From assembly GCA_029565395.1 (NCBI GenBank), contig JAKQOG010000124.1, forward strand, positions 1 to 64,000: a stretch of DNA of 64,000 nucleotides, given 5' to 3'. Source of the DNA: Candidatus Hydrogenedentota bacterium (GTDB lineage Bacteria; Hydrogenedentota; Hydrogenedentia; Hydrogenedentales; CAILVY01). Shown here in pieces: positions 45,581 through 53,180 of the stretch; the stretch's first letter is position 1; the number at the start of each line of letters is the position of its first letter. The position numbers and the translations under genes are program-made. A model generated the notes under the pieces. It was not told the origin of the DNA. It searched no databases and saw only the letters and a list, made by a program, of their open reading frames with translations.

Positions 45581-46867
45581 ATGAAATCGACGGTATTCAT
45601 GAAGTATGGATTCTGGCTGGCGGTGATCGTGACGTTGTTCTCTGTTTGTTCCCAGGCCGACTGGCCCCAATTCCAGGGTCCCAACCGGGACGGCATTTCC
45701 CCGGAAACAGGACTGCTGCGCACGTGGCCGGAAGAAGGCCCCAAGGTGCTGTGGTCGTTACCGCTTGGCGCGGGGTATGGTTCTCCCTCCGTGCGCGATG
45801 GGGAGGTTTATATCCTTGACCGTGTAGACGATAAGCAGGATGTGCTGCGGTGCCTCGCCCTGGATACCGGCAAGGAACTCTGGAACTATGCGTATGATGC
45901 TCCGGGCGACGTAAGTCACAATGGTTCCCGGACTGCGCCCACTGTGGATGAACGGTGTGTGTTTTCGGTGGGCATGGTAGGCGATTTCGTTTGTGTGGAC
46001 AGGAAAACCCACCAGCCCGTCTGGAAAAAGAATTTGCTGACGGAGTTTCAGATGAAGGCACCCGGATGGGGAGTGGTCCAAGCCCCGTCGCTTTATCAGG
46101 ATTTGGTTATAGTAGCGCCCATGGCACAGGACGCGTATGTTGCCGCGTTCAAACGAGACACGGGCGATCTGGTGTGGAAAACAGCTTCGTTGGGGCCTCT
46201 GGGTTACTCCACGCCGGTGGTGCTTAAGCTTGCCGGGGTGGATCAGGCGGTGATGATCGGCGCCTGCAAGAAGGGCGGGGGGAATCCCGGCAAGGTCGCG
46301 GGAATCTCTCTCGACAAAGGTGAATTTCTTTGGACCTATGACGGGTTTCAATGCCATATCCCCATTCCTTATCCCACGGTGCTTCCCGATGATCGTCTGT
46401 TTATCACCGGCGGCTATGGGGCGGGATCGGCCATGATCCAGGTGAAGCAGGAAAACGGCAAATTTACGGTGAAGGAACTCTTTAAAACCGATGCCTGCAG
46501 CAGCCAGATTCACCAGCCGATCTTTTACAAAGACTATCTGTATGTCAACAGCAATTCGAACGAACGCGAAGACGGCATGCTTTGTCTGTCGCTCGATGGA
46601 CAGGTCAAATGGAAGACCCGTGATACCTGGAGTTCTACGACCTTTGAACGGGGCAATCTTTTGCTCGCGGACGGCCTTATCTACAACCTGGACGGAAAGA
46701 AAGGGATATTGCATCTAGTCGAACCTTCTCCGGAAGGCTATAAGGAATTGGCCCAGGCCAAGATCTTCAGTGGCAAGGAAATTTGGGCCCCGATGGCGTT
46801 GTCCAATGGTAAGCTTCTGTTACGCAACCAAGAGGAAATGAAGTGCCTGGATGTTAAGAATCCATGA
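45581..46867 (+). CDS. Secreted beta-propeller protein (PQQ/BamB-like)
   Basis: 428 aa from MKSTVFMKYGFW (GAGG 5 nt upstream); signal peptide about 1-26. Mature start ADWPQFQGPNRDGIS, then ETGLLRTWPEEGPKVLW, which is nearly the same as in the 44112 protein ([17 protein letters not shown]), so the two divergent genes are close paralogues. Blades include CLALDTGKELWN, CVDRKTHQPVWK and AFKRDTGDLVWK. It overlaps the next propeller gene by 4 bp and so heads a short operon. Confidence 0.87.
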   Translation: MKSTVFMKYGFWLAVIVTLFSVCSQADWPQFQGPNRDGISPETGLLRTWPEEGPKVLWSLPLGAGYGSPSVRDGEVYILDRVDDKQDVLRCLALDTGKELWNYAYDAPGDVSHNGSRTAPTVDERCVFSVGMVGDFVCVDRKTHQPVWKKNLLTEFQMKAPGWGVVQAPSLYQDLVIVAPMAQDAYVAAFKRDTGDLVWKTASLGPLGYSTPVVLKLAGVDQAVMIGACKKGGGNPGKVAGISLDKGEFLWTYDGFQCHIPIPYPTVLPDDRLFITGGYGAGSAMIQVKQENGKFTVKELFKTDACSSQIHQPIFYKDYLYVNSNSNEREDGMLCLSLDGQVKWKTRDTWSSTTFERGNLLLADGLIYNLDGKKGILHLVEPSPEGYKELAQAKIFSGKEIWAPMALSNGKLLLRNQEEMKCLDVKNP

Positions 46868-48300
46868 AACGTCCGCTACGAAATACGTTTATCATCTCGG
46901 TCCTGTTCGTTCTGAGCATGGCCGTTGCGGGCGTATTTTTGTGGTGGTGGCTGACGCAGGACCCAACCTTGAGCCTTCAGGCACGGCTTCCCGGAACGGA
47001 CGGTACTCCTCCGGCGTCTGAGAGCAAGGGAACCGTAAAAGATCTTGCCGGGACGTTCCAGCAGTTCGACGGCACCCCTGCAGACCTGCCCGGCGCATGG
47101 CCGCGATTCCGCGGATCCGATTTCGACAATATCTGCAAGGATTCTGTAAAGCTGGCGGAGTCCTGGGGAGAAAATGGACCAACCGTGTTGTGGAAGGTGG
47201 AGTTGGGGGAAGGTCATGCGGCTCCGGTGGTTCTGGCGGGCCGCGTGTATCTGCTGGATTACGATGAGAAGAAACGGGCGGATGCCATTCGGTGTTTTTC
47301 GCTTGCGGACGGCCGCGAGATCTGGCGGCGCTCCTATGGGATCTCCGTCAAACGGAATCATGGCATGTCCCGGACGATTCCGGCTGTCACCGAAAATTAT
47401 CTTGTTACCATCGGGCCGCGTTGTCATGTGGTATGCCTGGATGCCGTCTCTGGCGCATTCAAATGGGGAATCGATCTTCAAAAAGATTATGGAACAAAAG
47501 AACCGTTGTGGTACACAGGGCAGTGTCCGCTGATAGACGATAACAAGGTCATTCTTGCCCCCTGCGGCACCGATGTCTTGATGATGGCGGTGGATTGTGA
47601 GACGGGTTCAGCCGTGTGGAAAACCCCAAATACAAAAAAATGGAACATGTCGCATTCGTCCATCATCCCTGCAACGATTGCGGGAAAGAAGATGTATGTC
47701 TACTGTGCGGTCGGCGGCATCACCGGTGTTTCGCGCGAAGCTGGGGACGCAGGAAAAACCCTATGGCAGTTGCCGTGGGCGGCCAAGGTGATTGCACCGT
47801 CTCCGGTTCCACTGGAAGACGGGAAAATCTTTCTTACGGCAGGATATGGTGAAGGCGGCATGATGATCCAGGTTCATGAAAACAACGGAGAATTTACAGC
47901 CGAGGTGTTGTACAAGCACGGTCCGAAAGACGGCATGGCCTGCGAGCAGCAAACACCCATTTATTATGACGGCCTGCTTTACAGCATCATGCCCAAAGAT
48001 GCGGGCGCATTGCGCTGCCAATTTGTCTGTTATCGTCCGGATGGAACACTGGCGTGGTCGAGCGAGCAATCCAACCGGTTCGGACTGGGTCCGTATCTTC
48101 TCGCGGACGGCAAGTTCTACATTTTGAATGACGACGGTATGCTGACGGTGATCAAGGCGAGCAAGGACGGCTTCGAACCGTTGGGCCACACGCAAGTATT
48201 GCATGGGCAGGATGCCTGGGGGCCGATTGCCCTGGCGGGTGACCGCATGCTGTTGCGTGATTCAAAGCAGATGGTGTGTATCGCGGCGGGCGCAACATAA
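46864..48300 (+). CDS. Membrane-anchored beta-propeller protein
   Basis: 478 aa; ATGA overlap with the previous gene. One N-terminal TM (about 8-31, ending GVFLWWWL) with no cleavage site anchors an extracytoplasmic propeller that begins GAWPRFRGSDFDN. Blades include FSLADGREIWR, CLDAVSGAFKW and AVDCETGSAVWK. It has a noticeable number of cysteines for an exported protein. The NHL-type gene follows after 10 bp. Confidence 0.85.
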   Translation: MKRPLRNTFIISVLFVLSMAVAGVFLWWWLTQDPTLSLQARLPGTDGTPPASESKGTVKDLAGTFQQFDGTPADLPGAWPRFRGSDFDNICKDSVKLAESWGENGPTVLWKVELGEGHAAPVVLAGRVYLLDYDEKKRADAIRCFSLADGREIWRRSYGISVKRNHGMSRTIPAVTENYLVTIGPRCHVVCLDAVSGAFKWGIDLQKDYGTKEPLWYTGQCPLIDDNKVILAPCGTDVLMMAVDCETGSAVWKTPNTKKWNMSHSSIIPATIAGKKMYVYCAVGGITGVSREAGDAGKTLWQLPWAAKVIAPSPVPLEDGKIFLTAGYGEGGMMIQVHENNGEFTAEVLYKHGPKDGMACEQQTPIYYDGLLYSIMPKDAGALRCQFVCYRPDGTLAWSSEQSNRFGLGPYLLADGKFYILNDDGMLTVIKASKDGFEPLGHTQVLHGQDAWGPIALAGDRMLLRDSKQMVCIAAGAT

Positions 48301-48310
48301 GGAATCGAGT

Positions 48311-49351
48311 ATGTCGATCGAATCACCAAAAAGATTGATTCCCGGATGGGTCTGGGCCGCATTGACCGTGGTGGTGATCGCGCTGGTGGTGGTGCTGTTT
48401 TTTACGGATCGGCGCAAGACTCCGGACACTTCGTTCGAATACGACCTATCCTCGTATACCCAAATAGATCCGAAGGAAGTAATTTTTAAGGAGGCCGGGC
48501 GAATTCCATTGAATGTTGCCAATCCCTCCGCGATGGCGATTGGCCCTGACGGCAAGATCTATGTGGGTGGTGAAAATGCGGTTATAGTACTTAATGATGA
48601 AGGGAAGGAACTGGCGCGATATGCCGTCAAGGGAACTCCCGGATGTCTTGCGGCCATTCCCGATGGAAAACTCCTGGCGGGCATGAAAAATCATATTGAA
48701 GTGCTGGATGCCCAGGGTTCCTCCGTGGCAACGTGGCAGGATTTGGGGGAGCATGCATGGCTCACCTCGATTGCGGTGAATGATCAGAATGTATACGCCG
48801 CTGATGCGGGCAACCGTATCGTGCTGCGGTATGATTTGAACGGAACGCTGCAAACCCGCATAGGGGCCGCCGATACGGCGCGAAACATCCCAGGACTGGT
48901 TGTGCCGAGCGCTTTTCTGGATGTTGCGTTTGATCCCATGGATGCGCTCTGGGTGGTGAATCCGGGCAAGCATGGACTTGAAAATTACCGTGCCAACGGC
49001 GACCTGGTCAGCTCCTGGTATCGCATGGGAATGGATCTTCCCGGTTTTTGCGGGTGCTGCAATCCCACACATATCGCATTTCGAAGCGATGGGACGCTGG
49101 TGACCGTGGAGAAAGGCCTGAACCGGGTTAAACTGTATGCGCCGGATACCTCGTTGCTGGGCGTGGTGGCACCCCCCGAAGGATTACTCGCCCCCGGAAG
49201 TGCAACCATGAGCTGCGACCTGGAACCGCCTGTTCGTGATCTGGCGGTGGATGCAAAAGACCGTGTACTGGTTTTAAATAATCCAAAACACGTTATCCTT
49301 GTTTTTGAAAAAATACCCAACCGGGAGGGCGAGGCTCCTGCCAAGCCGTAA
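48311..49351 (+). CDS. Membrane-anchored NHL-repeat protein
   Basis: 346 aa; AAGGA upstream of ATG. One N-terminal TM (about 13-31) followed by a six-bladed NHL/SMP-30-like propeller: NPSAMAIGPDGKIYVGGE, LTSIAVNDQNVYAADAGNRIV, DVAFDPMDALWVVNPGKHGLE. A cysteine cluster GFCGCCNPTHI (about 255) is striking and could bind a metal or cluster. The last codons (REGEAPAKP) come from an intergenic repeat that runs into the gene, so the original C terminus may have been altered. Confidence 0.8.
   Translation: MSIESPKRLIPGWVWAALTVVVIALVVVLFFTDRRKTPDTSFEYDLSSYTQIDPKEVIFKEAGRIPLNVANPSAMAIGPDGKIYVGGENAVIVLNDEGKELARYAVKGTPGCLAAIPDGKLLAGMKNHIEVLDAQGSSVATWQDLGEHAWLTSIAVNDQNVYAADAGNRIVLRYDLNGTLQTRIGAADTARNIPGLVVPSAFLDVAFDPMDALWVVNPGKHGLENYRANGDLVSSWYRMGMDLPGFCGCCNPTHIAFRSDGTLVTVEKGLNRVKLYAPDTSLLGVVAPPEGLLAPGSATMSCDLEPPVRDLAVDAKDRVLVLNNPKHVILVFEKIPNREGEAPAKP
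49323..49350. repeat. REGEAP-type repeat, copy 1, inside the 3' end of a CDS
   Basis: GGGAGGGCGAGGCTCCTGCC followed by AAGCCGTA supplies the last codons and first two bases of the stop codon of the NHL gene. It is one of five copies in the window and faces the opposite way to copies 2 and 3. Confidence 0.85.
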
Positions 49352-49406
49352 AAAACAAGATAGGGAGAATCATGAACCACCTGATGCATACGGTATTTTG
49401 GATTCG

Positions 49407-49433
49407 ACGGCTCGGCAGGAACCTCGCCTTCCC
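49407..49433. repeat. REGEAP-type repeat, copy 2
   Basis: ACGGCTCGGCAGGAACCTCG plus CCTTCCC; inverted relative to copy 1 and diverged by two bases from copy 3. Confidence 0.85.
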
Positions 49434-49457
49434 GACGGTCATTAGGTATTTTGTCTT

Positions 49458-49484
49458 ACGGCTCGGCAGGAGCCTCGCCCTCCC
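49458..49484. repeat. REGEAP-type repeat, copy 3
   Basis: ACGGCTCGGCAGGAGCCTCG plus CCCTCCC; preceded by TTTGTCTT exactly as copy 5 at 63728, so the conserved unit extends beyond the core. Confidence 0.85.
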
Positions 49485-49536
49485 GGAGTTGTCAACTCGT
49501 TATTCTCTCTGGAAGGCCGCGCACGCCTGTCATGAG

Positions 49537-49565
49537 TTCGACAGCCCTTCAATATCTGGTATGAT
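49537..49565 (+). promoter_or_regulatory. Candidate promoter of the redox/beta-propeller operon
   Basis: TTCGAC (49537-49542), 17-nt spacer and TATGAT (49560-49565), 55 nt before the ATG of the Tat-ferredoxin gene. It marks the start of a nine-gene run with no internal gap greater than 9 bp. Confidence 0.45.
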
Positions 49566-49619
49566 AGGGATATGCGTTGCAGACAATGTTTACGCTGAAA
49601 ATATGAGACTTTTGACGCC

Positions 49620-50183
49620 ATGAAAAAGGAATCCAACCTGGGACGCCGCGAATTTTTACGCGGGACCGCTGTGGCGGCGGCGGCCGGCGCCGCCTGGATG
49701 GCAGCGCATCCTCGCAGCGAGGCCACCGTCTGGCAGATTGATCCGACAAAGTGTGTGCAATGCGGCCGGTGCTCCACCAATTGCACACAGAATCCTTCTG
49801 CGGTGAAATGCGTCCATTCGTTTCAAATTTGTGGGTACTGTGATCTGTGTGGAGGCTATCTGCAACCCGGGGCCAAGACCCGCGACAGCGGTGCGGAGAA
49901 CGAACTGTGCCCCGTCGGCGCCCTCAAGCGCACATTTGTCGAAGAGCCGTTTTATCAATATACGATAGACGAAAAATTATGCGTGGGATGCGGGAAGTGC
50001 GTGAAGGGATGCGGGGTATTTGGCAATGGTTCGTTATATTTACAGGTGAAGCATGACCTGTGCATGGGATGCAACGAATGTTCGATTGCGCGCAATTGTC
50101 CCGCAAACGCCTTCCGTCGCATTCCTGCAAGCACCGGGTATCTTCTAAAAACCGGCGAACATGGCGGCAAGGAACGGAAATGA
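49620..50183 (+). CDS. Tat-exported ferredoxin (NapG-like)
   Basis: 187 aa. Twin-arginine signal GRREFLRGTAVAAAAGAAWM (residues 8-27) indicates export of a folded, cofactor-loaded protein. Cys motifs CVQCGRCSTNC, CGYCDLCGG, CVGCGKCVKGCGVFG and CMGCNECSIARNCP suggest three to four [4Fe-4S] clusters. With the next gene it resembles NapG/NapH, the quinol-oxidising pair of periplasmic nitrate reductases, though no NapA is present. It overlaps the next gene (ATGA). No strong ribosome site was found before the start. Confidence 0.85.
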   Translation: MKKESNLGRREFLRGTAVAAAAGAAWMAAHPRSEATVWQIDPTKCVQCGRCSTNCTQNPSAVKCVHSFQICGYCDLCGGYLQPGAKTRDSGAENELCPVGALKRTFVEEPFYQYTIDEKLCVGCGKCVKGCGVFGNGSLYLQVKHDLCMGCNECSIARNCPANAFRRIPASTGYLLKTGEHGGKERK

Positions 50184-51460
50184 ACCGTAAACCTGTTGCC
50201 GTAGCCGCGTTGTTGTTGTGCTTGTGGACCGCGCAAGCCTTTTCAGAGTTCCGTTTCCCCATGCCCGAATTCGAATCGGGCTATACGCACCCGCAGATGA
50301 ATCTTCCCCCGGTGAGCAAGACGTCTCCCGTGGTGGATGTAACCTTACTTCTGGCTGGATTGGCGCTCACGGCATGGTCCGTACTCAAGCTGCGCTCTCG
50401 CCGTATGGTCTTTATGATTGCGTTGTTTTCCGTGTGGTATTTCGGATTCTACCGCAAAGGGTGCGTCTGCGCCGTAGGTTCTTTGCAGAATGTTCTTGCG
50501 GCGTTTCTACTACCGGATTTTGCCGTCCCGTTGATCGTGTCCTTGTTCTTTCTGATTCCGCTGGTGTTTGCGTTGTATTTCGGGCGGGTATTTTGCGCAG
50601 CGGTCTGTCCGCTGGGGGCCATTCAGGAAATGTGCGCGGTGTATCCCGTTCAGCTTTCCTATCCTGTTCAAAGCATGCTCGGGCTTTTCTCCTATGCGTA
50701 TCTCGGCATAACGGTGTTGTCCATTTACATGGGGGCGGGATTTCTCATCTGCCGGTACGATCCCTTTGTGGGATTCTTCCGTCAGGGGGCGAGTTTCAAT
50801 ATGTTTCTTGCGGGCGGCATTCTGCTGCTGACCGGTGTATTCATTGCACGGCCTTATTGCCGTTTTTTATGCCCGTATGGAGTTTTGCTGCGGTGGGCGT
50901 CGCGCTTTTCCAAATGGCATTGCACCATCACCCCCGCGGAATGCATTCAGTGCCGTTTGTGCGAATCATCCTGCCCCTACGGTGCGATCGTGGTTCCTAC
51001 TCCGGAAGATCGGCCGGTGGATCGCCTCACTGGAGCAAAGCGTTTCGGACGCCTTCTGTTGATCGCACCATTGATTGTAGTCGTTGCCGCAGGAGCGGGA
51101 TTTGTATCACATGAAATTCTCGCCCGGCTCCATCCGACCGTTTGGCTGGCGGAACATGTTACGGAGGCGGAACAGGGCCGTTTGACGGAGCCTTCCCTGG
51201 ATCTCGACGCCTTCCGCGCGGGAAAACAATCGTCCGCAGAGTTGTATGCCGAGGCGAATGCCTTGAAAGAACGATTCAAGTATGCATCGGCCTGTTTCGG
51301 CGGTTTCATGGGATTGGTGGTGTGTGGTAAGCTGATCCGCCTGTCCACCATTCGCAAAAGTAAAGACTACGAAATCGATCGAGGCGAGTGTCTCAGTTGT
51401 GCGCGCTGTTTCGCGTATTGTCCGGTTGAAAGCAACAATGCCCAAGAAAAAGAACAATAA
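50180..51460 (+). CDS. Membrane polyferredoxin (NapH/NosR-like)
   Basis: 426 aa. A signal-like N-terminal TM, a short outer loop (FRFPMPEFESGYTHPQMNLPP), then about five TMs. Two Cys motifs of the NapH/NosR/YccM type lie near membrane edges (FCAAVCPLGAIQEMC, YCRFLCPYGVLLRW) with a third CVCAVGS, followed by a ferredoxin motif CIQCRLCESSCPYGAI and a C-terminal CLSCARCFAYCPVE. Probably moves electrons between quinol and Fe-S proteins. Encoded directly after its likely partner, the Tat ferredoxin. Confidence 0.88.
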   Translation: MNRKPVAVAALLLCLWTAQAFSEFRFPMPEFESGYTHPQMNLPPVSKTSPVVDVTLLLAGLALTAWSVLKLRSRRMVFMIALFSVWYFGFYRKGCVCAVGSLQNVLAAFLLPDFAVPLIVSLFFLIPLVFALYFGRVFCAAVCPLGAIQEMCAVYPVQLSYPVQSMLGLFSYAYLGITVLSIYMGAGFLICRYDPFVGFFRQGASFNMFLAGGILLLTGVFIARPYCRFLCPYGVLLRWASRFSKWHCTITPAECIQCRLCESSCPYGAIVVPTPEDRPVDRLTGAKRFGRLLLIAPLIVVVAAGAGFVSHEILARLHPTVWLAEHVTEAEQGRLTEPSLDLDAFRAGKQSSAELYAEANALKERFKYASACFGGFMGLVVCGKLIRLSTIRKSKDYEIDRGECLSCARCFAYCPVESNNAQEKEQ

Positions 51461-53171
51461 ACGCCGTTTTACCGTAAGCGAACTGATTTGGAAGTCCGCG
51501 GTGAGCGTGGCCGTGATTTCCGGTTTGTTCTCGCTCACCGTGTCCGTATTGCTTGTCGCCAATTACCTTCAGGTGACGGCCATCAGCCCGTTGGACAATC
51601 CACAGCTTTTGGCATTGCGCCAGCAGTTGGCGGCGGCGCCGGATGCGGATGAAAAACTCGTGGCGCAGGTCAGGCTCATGGACCTGCTGGCGCGCAAGGC
51701 TTTTTTCACCAGCCAGGCGCATTTGAAAATGGGGGGGTATCTCCTCCTGGGCGGCGTGATTGTGCTGGTGATGGCGATTCGCACAGCGATGAAATACAAC
51801 CCGCGCCTGCCCAACCCGGAAGGACCGCCTGCCGGGGAGAGCTATTGGCTGTCGCGTACGCACGCCAAAGAAATCGTGGCTTTCGTGGGAATGGTTTGGG
51901 TGATTGTGGCCCTGCTGGCGGCCTATCTTACGCCGCTCGATCTGCCGCCCCCCGGGGACGTCCCCTCGGCGCCCGCTGCTGAATCCGCCATTTCTTATCC
52001 CGACTGGGAAACCATGCAAAAGAACTGGCCCTCGTTTCGCGGTCCAGGGGGCTATGGCGTCGCTTTCTACACCACGGCTCCCACCGAATGGGACGTAGAG
52101 AGCGGCAAAAATATCAAATGGAAAACCGACATCCCCTTGCCGGGCGCGAATTCACCCGTGGTGTGGGACAAACGCATCTTTCTCAGCGGCGCCACTGCGG
52201 AGAAACGGGAAGTCTATTGCTTCGACACGGAAACGGGTCAATTGCAATGGAGTCATGCGCTGGACAAGATGCCCGGAACCCCGGATACACCGCCGGATGT
52301 GGGCGAAGAAACCGGATTCGCCGCGTCCACCCTGGCAGTGCAGGGCGACCGCGTGATGGCGTTGTTCGCGAACGGCGACCTGGTCTGCTACGATGCAGCG
52401 GGAACTCTGAAGTGGGGGAAAAACCTGGGTGTGCCGGACAATCATTACGGGCACTCTTCTTCGCTGATTGCCTATCAGAATCTTTTATTCGTGCAATATG
52501 ACCAGCGGAAAAACGGAAAACTCTTCGCGCTCGATATCGCCGACGGGAAGGAGGCATGGGTGGTGAACCGCGAAAAGATTTCATGGGCATCTCCCGCGTG
52601 CGTTCCCACCAAATTCGGCATGGAACTTGTATTGAATTCCGAGAAGAATGTGGACGCCTATGATCCGCTGAAGGGCACGCTGGTGTGGCAATTAAAATGC
52701 CTGGACGGCGAGGTGGCGCCGAGTCCGGCGTATGGCGGCGGGATGTTCTTTGTGGCCAATGACAACGCCACGTCCACAGCGATAAAATTCAACGCCGACG
52801 AGAAAACGCCCAAACCGGAAATCGCCTGGCAGTGGGATCAGAGCCTGCCCGATGTTTCCAGCCCGGTGTGTGCGGACAAGTTTTTCTTTATGGCCACTTC
52901 ACGGGGCGAAATCATCTGTCTGAACAGTGCAGACGGCTCGGAGGGCTGGGTTCAGGAATTTGACGATGGATTTTATGTCTCGCCCATTCTAGTGGGCGAT
53001 CTCATTTATGTGGTGGATAAAAAAGGCACCGCCTTCGTGTTCAAAGCGGGGGTGCCGTATACCCAGATGGCGAAAGCGAGCCTGGGCGACGAAGTGCTTG
53101 CCACTCCAGCTTTCCTGGACGGGCGGATTTACGTCCGCACCGTAAAAAACCTGATGTGCATTTCCAATTAG
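51438..53171 (+). CDS. Membrane-anchored beta-propeller protein of the redox operon
   Basis: 577 aa; start within the end of the previous gene (23-bp overlap). Three N-terminal TM segments (about 20-45, 98-115, 145-168) separated by a helical loop precede an exported propeller starting KNWPSFRGPGGYGVA. Blades: CFDTETGQLQWS, CYDAAGTLKWG, ALDIADGKEAWV, AYDPLKGTLVWQ, CLNSADGSEGWV. The enlarged membrane part sets it apart from other paralogues and suggests it docks to the NapH-like protein. Confidence 0.85.
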   Translation: MPKKKNNKRRFTVSELIWKSAVSVAVISGLFSLTVSVLLVANYLQVTAISPLDNPQLLALRQQLAAAPDADEKLVAQVRLMDLLARKAFFTSQAHLKMGGYLLLGGVIVLVMAIRTAMKYNPRLPNPEGPPAGESYWLSRTHAKEIVAFVGMVWVIVALLAAYLTPLDLPPPGDVPSAPAAESAISYPDWETMQKNWPSFRGPGGYGVAFYTTAPTEWDVESGKNIKWKTDIPLPGANSPVVWDKRIFLSGATAEKREVYCFDTETGQLQWSHALDKMPGTPDTPPDVGEETGFAASTLAVQGDRVMALFANGDLVCYDAAGTLKWGKNLGVPDNHYGHSSSLIAYQNLLFVQYDQRKNGKLFALDIADGKEAWVVNREKISWASPACVPTKFGMELVLNSEKNVDAYDPLKGTLVWQLKCLDGEVAPSPAYGGGMFFVANDNATSTAIKFNADEKTPKPEIAWQWDQSLPDVSSPVCADKFFFMATSRGEIICLNSADGSEGWVQEFDDGFYVSPILVGDLIYVVDKKGTAFVFKAGVPYTQMAKASLGDEVLATPAFLDGRIYVRTVKNLMCISN

Positions 53172-53180
53172 GATTGTCCC

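Noticed and set aside
49323..49484. CRISPR array
   Set aside because: The copies are inverted and unevenly spaced, with no regular spacers and no cas genes nearby.
49372..49623. 83-codon open frame between the NHL and Tat-ferredoxin genes
   Set aside because: It consists largely of two REGEAP-type repeats and has no family resemblance.
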